DNA from: Spirochaetota bacterium
GTDB lineage: Bacteria; Spirochaetota; Spirochaetia; Treponematales; UBA12059
Direction of reading: 5' to 3'
Length of the DNA stretch: 44,159 nt
NCBI GenBank assembly: GCA_003247225.1
Contig: QKAK01000003.1
Span: forward strand, 1-44,159
Shown: in pieces, positions 22,716 to 31,171 of the stretch
Position numbering within the stretch: position 1 is the first letter of the stretch
Layout of the letters: every line of letters starts with the position of its first letter
Position numbers and translations under genes: made by a program
The notes under the pieces: model-generated
Databases searched by the model: none
What the model was told of the DNA's origin: nothing
The model's input: the letters and a program-made list of their open reading frames with translations, nothing else

Positions 22716-24082
22716 TCCCCATCGTCGCCCCGGGCCGCAGGGCCCGGGGCGACCTTCCCATAGCCATACCAATCGACGTTCCTCGTCACGTACATGACGA
22801 GCGCGACCGCGGCGAACGCTCCGACCGCGCCGAAGAGCAGGGCGCTGTCCTCCGAGCGCAGGGTCGCGTACAGGTACAGGTACGACAGCCCCATCACCGG
22901 GGCCATGTACCAGGCCTTGCGGATATCCTTGAACGTCGACCACGAGTACAGGAAGGTCAGCCCGCCGGTCGCCGACGCCGCGATCAGGTAGGCCGCCCCG
23001 AACGCGACCCGCTCAGACAGCGACAGGAGGAGCAGGTAGAAGACCGTGTTGGCCACGCCGGCCAGCAGGTATTGGATAGGGTGCACGGCCCGTCGCGCGA
23101 ACAGCTCGAGCAGGAACAGCGTCAGGAACGGCACGACGACGAACAGGAGTGCGTGCTTCGCGGCCCGCTCGGACAGCGCGTAGCGGTCGAGCGGCTCGAA
23201 GAAGTCGACGCCGAAGTAGAAGCGGTCCAACGCGCCCGGCGATAGCTCGCCCGAGCGCCAGTACGACGGGATGCCTCGGCTCAGGTCGCTGACGCTCCAG
23301 GCGGCCGAGAAGCCGCCGTCGCCGAGCTCGCGGTCGGCCGGCAGGTACTCCCCCCGGAACGACGGCGAGGCCCAGTCCGACGACAGGGACGCCTCCGTCG
23401 AGGATCCGAGCGGCAGCAGCCTTACGCGGCGGCCGCCCTGCACCGAGGCCGTCAGCGCGAAGTCGGCGGCCGCGCCCGGACCGAGCGGCGCCGCCGCCTT
23501 GACGCCGCCCGACAGGAGGCCGAGGCCCGCGTCGCCCGGCTTGAACGCGAGCGGCGCGCCGTTCCACGAGGCGCCGTCGATGCCGCGCAGTCCCTTCTGG
23601 CTCTCTATCGCGACGACCAGCTCGGCGTCGCCGAGGAGGGCCGTCTCGTCGCCGCGGAGGCCGGCGAGCGCCTCGGCCGCGTCGAAGCGCCCCCCTACGG
23701 CGATAGTGCCGGAGAACACCGGCACGCCGAAGACGCCGCGGCTCCTCGTCTCGCTCCGCAGCTCGGCCTCGAGGCCGAGGGCCGTCGGGGCGACCCAGAG
23801 ATCGAAGGCCGTCGTCCGACGCTCGACGGTCTCCGCCCCGCCGTCTCCGCGCCTGAGCGTCTCGTCGGTCCGCAGGCAGGGTATCCTGAGGAGCGGGCCC
23901 GCGAGCCTCAGCTCGCCGCCCCACGACTCGACGATCTCGTCGGCCGCCTCGTCGGCCCGGTCCGCTCGCTCGTCGACGACCCGCCTGACCAGGCCCGTCG
24001 GGATCAGCATGACCAGGACCAGGAAGGCTATCAGGGCCGCCTTGAAGCCCATGCTCCCGGTGATTCTCCGTACTACGTCCAT
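22712..24082 (-). CDS. creD: CreD-like inner membrane protein
   Basis: A 456-residue CreD-family protein, linked to envelope integrity and to the CreBC two-component system in enterobacteria. It has one N-terminal membrane helix (GFKAALIAFLVLVMLIPTGLV), a large periplasmic domain (WGGELRLAGPLLRIPCL) and about five C-terminal helices with the conserved FLLELFARRAVHPIQYLLAG and YSWSTFKDIRKAW. Shine-Dalgarno AGGAAGGAG precedes the ATG. It is divergent from the regulator/kinase genes at 24325, and a 116-bp mobile-like element ends 14 bp before its start codon. Its 3' end overlaps the cheW stop and encodes the 12-bp-stem hairpin at 22725-22752. Confidence 0.9.
   Translation of the reverse strand: MDVVRRITGSMGFKAALIAFLVLVMLIPTGLVRRVVDERADRADEAADEIVESWGGELRLAGPLLRIPCLRTDETLRRGDGGAETVERRTTAFDLWVAPTALGLEAELRSETRSRGVFGVPVFSGTIAVGGRFDAAEALAGLRGDETALLGDAELVVAIESQKGLRGIDGASWNGAPLAFKPGDAGLGLLSGGVKAAAPLGPGAAADFALTASVQGGRRVRLLPLGSSTEASLSSDWASPSFRGEYLPADRELGDGGFSAAWSVSDLSRGIPSYWRSGELSPGALDRFYFGVDFFEPLDRYALSERAAKHALLFVVVPFLTLFLLELFARRAVHPIQYLLAGVANTVFYLLLLSLSERVAFGAAYLIAASATGGLTFLYSWSTFKDIRKAWYMAPVMGLSYLYLYATLRSEDSALLFGAVGAFAAVALVMYVTRNVDWYGYGKVAPGPAARGDDGD
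22725..22752. terminator. 12-bp-stem hairpin just after the cheW stop, inside creD codons
   Basis: TCGCCCCGGGCC (22725-22736) pairs perfectly with GGCCCGGGGCGA (22741-22752) across a GCAG loop. It sits 10 bp after the cheW stop and inside the last codons of the convergent creD. No T tract follows on the plus strand. Confidence 0.55.
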
Positions 24083-24096
24083 AGTCTCTCCTTCCT

Positions 24097-24212
24097 TAGT
24101 TCCTCGAAGCTTGTGGCCGGCGATGGAACGATACCGCCGGCGCTACCCGGAGGGCCGTACGCCTACGGCGCGTAGCGCTCCCGGGCTATCCGCCACAAGC
24201 TTCGAGGAACTA
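24097..24212. mobile_element. 116-bp inverted-repeat element (MITE-like), copy 2
   Basis: It has the same 19-bp terminal repeats as copy 1 (24097-24115 and 24194-24212) and the same 116-bp length. The 78-bp core differs from copy 1 except for patches: CTAC-GCGC-TAGCG near core positions 48-63 is shared. In both copies that patch can form a small hairpin (CTACG, GCG, CGTAG here). It fills most of the creD/regulator intergenic gap, so it must carry or displace part of the creD promoter. Confidence 0.8.
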
Positions 24213-24287
24213 GCACAGGCTACCCCGCCAATCGGGCCTCCGTATGGCCGGAAGGTGGCAGCATTCCGGCTTTCGCCCGCCCGGGGA

Positions 24288-24316
24288 TTCACGCGGCCGC
24301 GCGGCCGTGCTATCCT
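24288..24316 (+). promoter_or_regulatory. Candidate promoter of the CreB-like regulator gene
   Basis: TTCACG (24288-24293) and TATCCT (24311-24316) with a 17-bp spacer. The -10 ends 8 bp before the ATG at 24325, so the transcript would have almost no leader. The same TATCCT box occurs before the gene at 16363. Confidence 0.45.
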
Positions 24317-24324
24317 CGCCCCGG

Positions 24325-25020
24325 ATGAACCGCATAGCAGTCGTCGACGACGAGAAGAACATACGCGAGACGATCAGGCTGGCCCTCGAGCGCGAGGGCT
24401 ACGCCGTCGAGGAGTACGCCAACGGCGAGGAAGCCTGGGCGGCGTTCAGGCCCCGGTGGCCGGACCTGGCCATCCTGGACATCATGATGCCCAGGATGGA
24501 CGGCATGGAGCTGTGCCGGCGCGTCAGGGCCGAGTCCGCGATGCCGATCATCTTCCTTTCGTCGCGCGACGACGAGCTCGACCGGGTGCTGGGCCTCGAG
24601 TCCGGCGGCGACGACTACGTGTGCAAGCCCTTCGGCATGCGCGAGCTGACCGCCAGGGTGCGGGCGGCGCTGCGCCGCGCCTCGCCCGGCGTCGCCTCGT
24701 CGTACGGGCTGCGCGCCGGCAGGCTGGAGCTCGACGACGAGCGCTACCTGGTGCGATGGGACGGCCGGGAGGCGGCGCTGACGGTGACCGAGTTCCGTAT
24801 GGTACGGAGCCTCGCCGAGCATCCCGGCGCGGTGCGGACCCGGGAGCAGCTGATGCGCGCGGCCTTCCCCGAGGACGCCTGGCCGAACGACAAGGCGGCC
24901 GACAGCCATATCAAGCGGATACGCGCCAAGCTGTCCGTCGTCGATCCCGCCTTCGACGGCATCGAGACGGTCTACGGGCTCGGCTACCGACTGGGCCGCG
25001 AGGCGAGCCGGGCGCGATGA
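24325..25020 (+). CDS. creB: OmpR/PhoB-type response regulator, CreB-like
   Basis: A 231-residue regulator. Its receiver domain (RIAVVDDEKNI, phospho-Asp in LAILDIMMPRMDG, FLSSRDDE, Lys in VCKPFGMRE) is followed by a winged-helix DNA-binding domain (EFRMVRSLAEHPGAVRTREQLM, DSHIKRIRAKL, YGLGYRL). I start at 24325 because the 27 residues gained by the longer frame from 24244 are outside the receiver fold. Its TGA overlaps the kinase ATG (ATGA). The divergent creD supports a CreBC-like system, but the kinase sensor is not CreC-like, so creB is a provisional name. Confidence 0.9.
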   Translation: MNRIAVVDDEKNIRETIRLALEREGYAVEEYANGEEAWAAFRPRWPDLAILDIMMPRMDGMELCRRVRAESAMPIIFLSSRDDELDRVLGLESGGDDYVCKPFGMRELTARVRAALRRASPGVASSYGLRAGRLELDDERYLVRWDGREAALTVTEFRMVRSLAEHPGAVRTREQLMRAAFPEDAWPNDKAADSHIKRIRAKLSVVDPAFDGIETVYGLGYRLGREASRAR

Positions 25021-26636
25021 GGCGGCGCTTCGTCGGGCGCCTGTCGGTGCGCCTCCTGGCCTTCAACCTGCTGCTCGTCTTCCTGCCGCTCGCCAGCCTC
25101 CTGTACCTGGATACCTACGAGAAGCAGCTCCTGGAGATGCAGGAGGCGTCGATGATCCAGCAGGGCCGCGTGTTCGCGTCGGCGATGGCCGGCGCCGACC
25201 TCGCGGCCGAGTCGACGGCTATACTCGCCCGCCTCGGCGCCAGGGTCGACTCGAGGATCAGGGTGGTCGACTCGGGAGGGCGGCTCGTCGCCGACTCCGC
25301 CGCCGCGTCGCGGCACGAGGCGGCCGCCGACATGGCCGAGGCCGCGCCGTCCCCCCCGGACCCGGCAGGCTCGCCCAAGGCCAACGAGCGCGTGCTGTAC
25401 CGGACCTTCGTATCGCCGATCAACGCGATCAGGCGCTGGCTCCTCCCGCCGCGCGAGTCGTACGACTCCGGCGAATTCTATTCGGGCGCCGCGACGCTGC
25501 TCGGCCCCGAGGTCCAGTCGGCCCTGTCGGGCCGCTACGGCTCCATCACCCGCCTGTCGACGGGCGGCCAGGTGTCGGTCAACCTGTACTCGGCCATCCC
25601 GGTCTTCGGCTCCACCTCGAACGAGGTCATAGGCGCGGTGCTCGTGTCGCGCTCGACCTACGGCATCCTCAGGCAGCTGTACGAATTGCGCCTCGAGGTC
25701 ATCAAGGTGTTCGTCTTCTCGCTCGCGGCCGCCCTGCTCCTGTCCGTCGCGCTATCGATGACCATCACGGTGCCGATCGTGCGGCTCAAGCGCCAGGCCG
25801 AGGGCGTGCTCGACCGCTCGGGCCGGTTCAGCGGCCGCTTCACCGGCCTCAGGCGCGGGGACGAGATAGGAGACCTGAGCCGCGCGCTGTCGGACCTGTC
25901 ATCGAGGCTCGAGCGCCGCATCGGCTTCATCGACGGCTTCACCGCCGACCTGCTCCACGAGCTCAAGAACCCGCTGGCGGCGATACGGGGCGCGGTCGAG
26001 CTGGCCCTGTCCGAGCCGGACGACGCCGACCCCGCGGGCGATCTCGCCGGCGGCTCCCGCGAGCGCGGCCTGCTCCTGCGCGTGCGCGACGAGGAGCTGC
26101 GCATGGAACGGCTCCTGTCGCGGCTGCGCGAGCTGGGGCGCATCGACAACGGCATGGACGACGAGGAGGCCCCGCTCGTCGACCTGGCCGAGCTGGCGCC
26201 GCTGATCCTGTCCCGGTACCCCCATAAGGACTATCCGACGGTCCGGGTCGCCTTCGATAACCGGGTCGAGGGGCCGGCGATGGTCCGGGCGAATCCCGAC
26301 CGGCTCACCCAGCTCCTGTCCAACCCGGTGGACAACGCCGTGTCCTTCTCGCCGGCCGGCTCGACCGTATCGGTGCGGCTATCGGACGGCTCGCCGCTCG
26401 GGCTGTCCGGCTACGTCGTCGAGGTGGACGACGACGGGCCGGGCGCGGACCCCGCGTCGCTGCCGCGCGCGTTCGACCGCTTCTACTCGGATCGGCCGAC
26501 TGAGGCCGCCGACGACCATACCGGCCTCGGGCTGTCCATAGCCCGGGCGATAGCCACCGGCTACGGCGGCGAGTGCTCGCTCGAGAACCGCCCCGGCGGC
26601 GGCTGCCGCTTCCGCCTGGTGCTGCCGCGCGGCTGA
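25017..26636 (+). CDS. Sensor histidine kinase with two membrane helices
   Basis: A 539-residue kinase, the partner of the preceding regulator. TM1 (LLAFNLLLVFLPLASLLYLDTYEKQ) resembles the opening of ChvG-type sensors. A periplasmic domain of about 190 residues is followed by TM2 (VFVFSLAAALLLSVALSMTI), a HAMP domain (PIVRLKRQAEGV), the H box DLLHELKNPLAAIRGAVELAL, G1 DDDGPGADP, and G2 HTGLGLSIARAIA. The N box reads QLLSNPVDNAVSFSP, with Pro where a Leu or Ile is usual. The start codon overlaps the regulator stop. The stimulus is unknown; divergent creD makes an envelope signal likely. Confidence 0.9.
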   Translation: MRRRFVGRLSVRLLAFNLLLVFLPLASLLYLDTYEKQLLEMQEASMIQQGRVFASAMAGADLAAESTAILARLGARVDSRIRVVDSGGRLVADSAAASRHEAAADMAEAAPSPPDPAGSPKANERVLYRTFVSPINAIRRWLLPPRESYDSGEFYSGAATLLGPEVQSALSGRYGSITRLSTGGQVSVNLYSAIPVFGSTSNEVIGAVLVSRSTYGILRQLYELRLEVIKVFVFSLAAALLLSVALSMTITVPIVRLKRQAEGVLDRSGRFSGRFTGLRRGDEIGDLSRALSDLSSRLERRIGFIDGFTADLLHELKNPLAAIRGAVELALSEPDDADPAGDLAGGSRERGLLLRVRDEELRMERLLSRLRELGRIDNGMDDEEAPLVDLAELAPLILSRYPHKDYPTVRVAFDNRVEGPAMVRANPDRLTQLLSNPVDNAVSFSPAGSTVSVRLSDGSPLGLSGYVVEVDDDGPGADPASLPRAFDRFYSDRPTEAADDHTGLGLSIARAIATGYGGECSLENRPGGGCRFRLVLPRG

Positions 26637-26689
26637 GCGCCGCCGGCTTGCCGAGCGGATCGCTTCGGCTATATAGTGGGCGCATATAC

Positions 26690-28039
26690 ATGCGCCTCTC
26701 CCCGCTGTACCGGACCGTCCTGGCTATCGCCGCTCCGTCTGTAATCGAGCTCCTCCTCACCTCGCTGACGCACCTGGTCGACACCATCATGGTCGGCCGC
26801 CTCGGCGCCTACGCCATCTCGGCGGTCGGCCTGACCACGCAGCCGAAGTTCATCATGCTCGCCGTGTTCGTGGCGCTGAACGTCGGCTCGACGGCCCTCG
26901 TCGCCAGGTTCAAGGGCCAGGGCGACCGCAAGTCGGCGGAGCTGGTATCGGCCCAGTCGGTGATACTGGCTATCCTGGCCGCCGGGGCGCTGACCGTGCC
27001 GGGCATCCTGCTGGCCAGGCCGATGGTGCTGTTCATGGGCGCGGCTCCCGACACCGTCGACGCGGCCGCCGGCTATTTCAGGATACTGATGATTGGCTTC
27101 GTGCCGACGACCCTGCCCATAGCGATCACCGCGCTGCTCCGCGGCGTAGGCAACGCCAGGACCTCGATGCAATACAACATCGTGGCCAACGTCGTCAACG
27201 TGGTCTTCAATTACCTGCTGATCTACGGCAAATTCGGCTTTCCGGCCCTCGGCGTGGCCGGCGCCGCCATAGCCACGGTGATAGGCAACTGCGCGGCCTG
27301 CGCGATGGCCGTCTACGCGCTATTCCGCCGGCGCTCCGGCGAGCGCAGCTTCGCGTCCTTCAGCCTGACCCGCGAGAACCTGGTGCCGAACCCGGCGATG
27401 CTCAAGCGCATGATCAGGATAGGGCTGCCGTCCGCCGCCGAGCAGCTGGCCCTGCGAGCCGGGCTCGTGATCTACACGATCACCATCACCGCGCTAGGCA
27501 CCGAGGTCTTCGCCGCGCACCAGATCGTGCTGTCGATCCTGAACATATCCTTCGTCAACGGCCAGGCCTTCGGCATAGCGGCGACCAGCCTTTCCGGTCA
27601 GGCGCTCGGGCGCGGCAGCCCCGACGACGCGAGGCGGGCCTCCGGCGCCTGCCAGAGGATGGGCGCCGTCGTGTCGACCCTGATGGGCGCGCTGATGTTC
27701 GTCTTCAGGCGTCCCCTCGTCGCGATGTTCACTTCGGAGCCGGAGATCATCGCGATCAGCGCCGGGGTCATGCTGCTCGTCGCGTTCATACAGCCCTTCC
27801 AGTCGTCGTTCCAGATCTACGCCGGAGCCCTGCGCGGCGCCGGCGACTCCCTCTATCCGGCCATATCGCTGGCGGCGGGCATCCTGCTGATCCGGCCGTC
27901 CCTATCGTACGCCTTCATCCACCTATTCGGGCTCGGCCTATTCGGCGCCTGGCTGGCGCTGCTCGCGGACCAGGCCGTACGCTTCGCGCTGATCGCGCTA
28001 CGCTTCCGCGGCGGCAAGTGGGTGCATACCAGGGTCTAG
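26690..28039 (+). CDS. MATE-family multidrug/toxin exporter
   Basis: A 449-residue Na+ or H+ coupled exporter with about twelve hydrophobic segments in two homologous halves. Each half opens with the MATE pattern: VLAIAAPSVIELLLTSLTHLVDTIMVGRLG and later MLKRMIRIGLPSAAEQLALRAG. Start at 26690 (MRLSPLYRT), because longer frames reach back over the histidine kinase end. TATAGT at 26672-26677 with TTGCCG 18 bp upstream gives a leader of about 6 nt, and no Shine-Dalgarno is seen. Substrates cannot be told from sequence. Confidence 0.92.
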   Translation: MRLSPLYRTVLAIAAPSVIELLLTSLTHLVDTIMVGRLGAYAISAVGLTTQPKFIMLAVFVALNVGSTALVARFKGQGDRKSAELVSAQSVILAILAAGALTVPGILLARPMVLFMGAAPDTVDAAAGYFRILMIGFVPTTLPIAITALLRGVGNARTSMQYNIVANVVNVVFNYLLIYGKFGFPALGVAGAAIATVIGNCAACAMAVYALFRRRSGERSFASFSLTRENLVPNPAMLKRMIRIGLPSAAEQLALRAGLVIYTITITALGTEVFAAHQIVLSILNISFVNGQAFGIAATSLSGQALGRGSPDDARRASGACQRMGAVVSTLMGALMFVFRRPLVAMFTSEPEIIAISAGVMLLVAFIQPFQSSFQIYAGALRGAGDSLYPAISLAAGILLIRPSLSYAFIHLFGLGLFGAWLALLADQAVRFALIALRFRGGKWVHTRV

Positions 28040-28050
28040 GCGGTGCGCCT

Positions 28051-28584
28051 CTAGCGGCCGGCTATCGGCAGCTCGAACGCGACGTAGCGGACGTGCTTGG
28101 AGACGCGGTCGTCCTTGCGGCCGTAGGCGAACAGCGCCTCGAGGCTCGTCCCGTCGGCCAGGCCGACGGCGGGTACGGCGAACTCGAGGGTCGTGCGGCC
28201 GTTCGCCTCCCGTACCGCCCGGGCCTTCAGCCGCTTGTCGGCGTTCGGCCTATGCGATCGCCCGTAGCCGGTTTCCTCGCTGACGAAGGCCCCGCCCGCG
28301 TCGACGTAGGCCAGCACGAAGTACGCTCCGTCCATCCTGAGCGAACCGAGGCCGACGGCCACCCAACCGGCGGTCGGCGCGTCGACGGCGGCGTAGAGCG
28401 TCGAGCCGTCGGCAGACAGCGACAGGCCTACCCGTATATCCGAGCGCTCGAGCCAGGTCGGGTACTCGCCCGCGGCGGCTATTCCGTCGACGGTCGGCGC
28501 GACCGACGTGCGGGCCAGCTCCTGGGCCGCGACCGCGGACGCCGCGGCTACTAGCGATACGATGATGACGGCTAGGCGCTTCAT
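28051..28584 (-). CDS. Exported DOMON-like (haem- or sugar-binding) protein
   Basis: A 177-residue protein. Signal peptide MKRLAVIIVSLVAAASAVAAQE, then a DOMON-like beta-sandwich: VDGIAAAGEYPTWLERSDIRVGLSLSADGSTLYAAVDAPTAGWVAVGLG. That last part is the classic strand pair of DOMON domains in electron-transfer proteins. Its ATG overlaps the stop of the upstream membrane gene as ATGA, with GAGGAAGG as Shine-Dalgarno. The pairing with a ferric-reductase-like membrane protein suggests a periplasmic redox partner. I start it at 28584; the longer frame only adds out-of-frame shadow of the neighbour. Confidence 0.8.
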   Translation of the reverse strand: MKRLAVIIVSLVAAASAVAAQELARTSVAPTVDGIAAAGEYPTWLERSDIRVGLSLSADGSTLYAAVDAPTAGWVAVGLGSLRMDGAYFVLAYVDAGGAFVSEETGYGRSHRPNADKRLKARAVREANGRTTLEFAVPAVGLADGTSLEALFAYGRKDDRVSKHVRYVAFELPIAGR

Positions 28585-29225
28585 GCCGACGCCTTCCTCG
28601 CGCGCCTCGCCGTGACGCGGGAGCGGGCGAATATACCGAGGGACAGCAGGGTCCAGGCCGCCAGCCAGGCCGGCCCCGCCGGGTTGAACGATAGATCCGA
28701 GCTCGACGCGAGCGACAGGTGGACGAACAGGGCGACGACGGCCAGCGCGGCAAGGCCGTGCGCCGTACGCGCGGCCTTGTAGCCCAGGCCGAGCCGTTCG
28801 GCGGCCCATGCCCTGAGCGGCTTCAGCGCCTTGCCGATGGCGCCGCCGAAGGCCGCCAGCAGCAGGACCGCCGCTACCGAGGCCGCCGCCAGGATCCAGA
28901 ACGAGGCCGCGCCGATGGTCGCCTGGACCGTTTCGTCGTCGAAGCCCAGGCTCAGCTTGAGCGTTCGGTGGGCGACGGCCATGCCCAGGGCGACGATCGG
29001 AACGATGCCGTGCAGCGTCGAGCCGCCCTTGGCGCCGATGGCCTTGACGATGAAGGCCGGCCTGGCGGCCAGCGCGGGCTGAGCGGCGAGGAGCGCGTAG
29101 GCGTACGCGCCCAGGGCGACCGAGACGCTATAGGCGTCGGGGAAGCCGCCGACCGAGGCGGCGTACAGCGCGGCGGGAATCGCGGGCGCCAGGAACCACG
29201 CGACGATCATGAGCGATTTAGCCAT
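28581..29225 (-). CDS. Ferric-reductase-like transmembrane protein (cytochrome b type)
   Basis: A 214-residue protein with about six hydrophobic helices. Helix-borne histidines lie at the positions typical for b-haem ligands: GSTLHGIVPIVALGMAVAHRT and, later, YKAARTAHGLAALAVVALFVHLS, two pairs about 13 residues apart as in the ferric reductase/NOX domain (YedZ-like). There is no flavin domain. It is co-transcribed with the DOMON protein (ATGA overlap), so the two may form a membrane electron-transfer pair. Terminal partner and substrate are unknown. Confidence 0.75.
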   Translation of the reverse strand: MAKSLMIVAWFLAPAIPAALYAASVGGFPDAYSVSVALGAYAYALLAAQPALAARPAFIVKAIGAKGGSTLHGIVPIVALGMAVAHRTLKLSLGFDDETVQATIGAASFWILAAASVAAVLLLAAFGGAIGKALKPLRAWAAERLGLGYKAARTAHGLAALAVVALFVHLSLASSSDLSFNPAGPAWLAAWTLLSLGIFARSRVTARRARKASA

Positions 29226-29294
29226 TTTCTAAGCCTCCATAGCTCGAAGGATAACGCCTCGGAGGCCGGCCGGCAAACGCCGGGCGCGGTTCGG

Positions 29295-30587
29295 CTAGGC
29301 GTCGCCGTCATCGAGGTCCCGGTACTCGATGCCGAACTCGTAGTCCCAGTCATCGAAGTACAGGTTGCCCCCGCCCCACTCGACCTCACCGCGCTGGAAG
29401 TCCGTCGGCTCGGAACGCTCGAAGCGCTTCGGAGGGTAGAGCTCGCGGCCGTAGTCGTCGTTGACCACGGCCCTGAACGCGTCGATGCCGCCGAGGTAGA
29501 ACCAGCGCAGCTCCTCGTCGTCGGTATCCCTGAAGCCGCGCGACGGATCGGCAGGCAGCCAGCCGTACGGCTCGACGTGGAACATAGCCCAGTCGTGCAG
29601 GTTCATCTTGCCGGGCAGCAGGGTCAGGCCCGACTGCCAGCGCGCCGGGAGGCCGGCCGCGCGGCACAGCGCTATGAACAGCATGGCCTGGACGCCGCAG
29701 TCGCCGCGTCCCTCGCGCAGGCAATACTCGGACAGGCTCGGTATCGTCGAGTATTCCGGCGTTGCCGTATAGGTCACGTTCCGGTCGAACCACTCGAAGA
29801 TCAGCCTGGCCTTGAGGTACGGGTTCGCCTCGGTTCCGACGATGGACGCCGCGAGGCTCCGGATCTCCGGGCTCAGGCTCAGGTGCGGCGGGCGCTCGGC
29901 CGTATACTCGCGGTACAGCGCCGTCGACGTATCCGTGGGCCCGATTCGACCCGGGTCGACGAGCGGGGCGTAGTCGCGGCTCGTGAACTCGTAGCTCGCC
30001 GAGAAGACCGTCGGAAGCCCGGCCGGTGACGCCGGCCGCTCCAGGTACAGCGTCCGCTGCGGGGCTTCCTCGGGCGCGGCCGACGCTCCGGCCGGGTCGG
30101 TCGCGATCACGGCCAGGTCGCGGTTCTGCCCGCCGACGCGCGGCAGCGGCAGCCAGCAGCGAATCGTCTCGCCCTCCGGCGCGGCGCCCGGGCGGACGGT
30201 CAGCCTGTAGTCGAGCCTGATCCCGATCGGCCGCACGTAGCCGGGGCCCGTCGCCTTGGCCGCCTCGACGGCCCGCCTCATACGGCCGAGCAGGTCGAAC
30301 TCCAGGCCGGATACCCCGGTGTCCCCCGCCGGCTTGGCGCCCGAAAAGGCGGCCCTGCGATCGCGGGCCTCGGGGCAGAGCCGCCACAGGTTGACGACGG
30401 CCCGGTTGAAGTAGCGCCGCTCGCCGTCTATCGTCCGCCACTCGAGCGCGCCCGATTCTGACCAGCGCCGCAGCTCGTCGGGCGTGACGTCGGGCAGCTC
30501 GGCGCGCAGCCTCGCCTCGACCTCGGCCTCGGGCAGGCGGTAATCGTGCCGTAAGCGCCTGCGCAGCTCGTCGTCGTCGATGGCCAT
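29295..30587 (-). CDS. Transglutaminase-like domain protein
   Basis: A 430-residue protein. The N-terminal part (about 1-60) is a charged helical domain with a small DNA-binding-like look (DELRRWSESGALEWRTIDGERRYF). Residues about 110-250 form beta-rich domains. A transglutaminase-like/cysteine protease-like core follows (residues about 265-390) with Cys in REGRGDCGVQAMLFIALCRAAGLPA, His in NLHDWAMFHVEPYGW and Asp in LPADPSRGF, so the catalytic triad is intact. It lies 2 bp after the upstream stop; its ribosome binding region overlaps the upstream coding end. No signal peptide is seen. The substrate is unknown. Confidence 0.82.
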   Translation of the reverse strand: MAIDDDELRRRLRHDYRLPEAEVEARLRAELPDVTPDELRRWSESGALEWRTIDGERRYFNRAVVNLWRLCPEARDRRAAFSGAKPAGDTGVSGLEFDLLGRMRRAVEAAKATGPGYVRPIGIRLDYRLTVRPGAAPEGETIRCWLPLPRVGGQNRDLAVIATDPAGASAAPEEAPQRTLYLERPASPAGLPTVFSASYEFTSRDYAPLVDPGRIGPTDTSTALYREYTAERPPHLSLSPEIRSLAASIVGTEANPYLKARLIFEWFDRNVTYTATPEYSTIPSLSEYCLREGRGDCGVQAMLFIALCRAAGLPARWQSGLTLLPGKMNLHDWAMFHVEPYGWLPADPSRGFRDTDDEELRWFYLGGIDAFRAVVNDDYGRELYPPKRFERSEPTDFQRGEVEWGGGNLYFDDWDYEFGIEYRDLDDGDA

Positions 30588-30589
30588 AC

Positions 30590-31171
30590 CTAGTTCCCCG
30601 AACCTTGCGGAGAGGTCGGCCTGTCGTACAGCTCGATGGCGCGTTCCCCTGGCGACGGGCTCTTCCACCCGCCGATGACGATCTCGGCTACGTTCCTGAC
30701 CCGCTCGGCGCCGCGCGATTTCGCGTCGCCCCGCTCCGCGTCGACCGCCCCTCCGTCGCCGGGGCCCCTCTTGTAGGCCTCGAGCACCGCGCGGGCGTCG
30801 TCGTAGTCGTCCTCGAGCACGTTGAGGAGGGCGTTGTTGAAGCTGAATACCGGTATGCCGGTGCGCAGCTTGGACATGTTCTCGAACTCGAAGTAGTACG
30901 GGATCTGCTCCGACTGGAACAGCGACTTGATGAACATGATGTCGTACTGGTTATAGACGCTGGCTATCCTGACGGCGCGCCTGCCCGCGGATACCTCGTC
31001 GAGGAACGCGCGCTCCATCTCGACGCCCTCTTCGGGAGCCGCGGCGTCGCCGTCCGCGGGCGTTCCCGCTTTCGCCTCCGCGTCGCGCTTCTTCTGTCGT
31101 TCGCGGTAATACCCGATGAGCGCCATCCCGAAGACGACCGCCATCGCGGCCGCTATGATCTTCTGGTTCAA
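30590..31171 (-). CDS. Membrane-anchored DUF2007-like protein
   Basis: A 193-residue protein. TTG start at 31169-31171 overlaps the upstream stop as TTGA, with GGGAGGA as Shine-Dalgarno. The N-terminal helix (IIAAAMAVVFGMALIGYYRERQ) anchors it. Residues about 65-135 resemble the DUF2007 putative signal-transducing fold (SVYNQYDIMFIKSLFQSEQI, then NALLNVLEDDYDDARAVLEAY). Its last codons and stop (bases 30592-30611) match the terminal repeat of the mobile elements at 16 of 19 positions, so the C terminus PQGSGN may come from an insertion. Function unknown. Confidence 0.7.
   Translation of the reverse strand: MNQKIIAAAMAVVFGMALIGYYRERQKKRDAEAKAGTPADGDAAAPEEGVEMERAFLDEVSAGRRAVRIASVYNQYDIMFIKSLFQSEQIPYYFEFENMSKLRTGIPVFSFNNALLNVLEDDYDDARAVLEAYKRGPGDGGAVDAERGDAKSRGAERVRNVAEIVIGGWKSPSPGERAIELYDRPTSPQGSGN
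30592..30610. repeat. Solitary copy of the mobile-element terminal repeat
   Basis: TAGTTCCCCGAACCTTGCG matches both the MITE ends and the IS end at 16 of 19 positions. No inverted partner is found within the next 120 bp. It encodes the last residues and the stop codon of the DUF2007-like gene on the minus strand. Confidence 0.5.

Noticed and set aside
23271-25016. Open frame upstream of and in frame with the histidine kinase
   Set aside because: It crosses creD in antisense and the regulator gene out of frame, and its residues are Pro/Arg/Ser-rich. The kinase starts at 25017 with an ATGA overlap.
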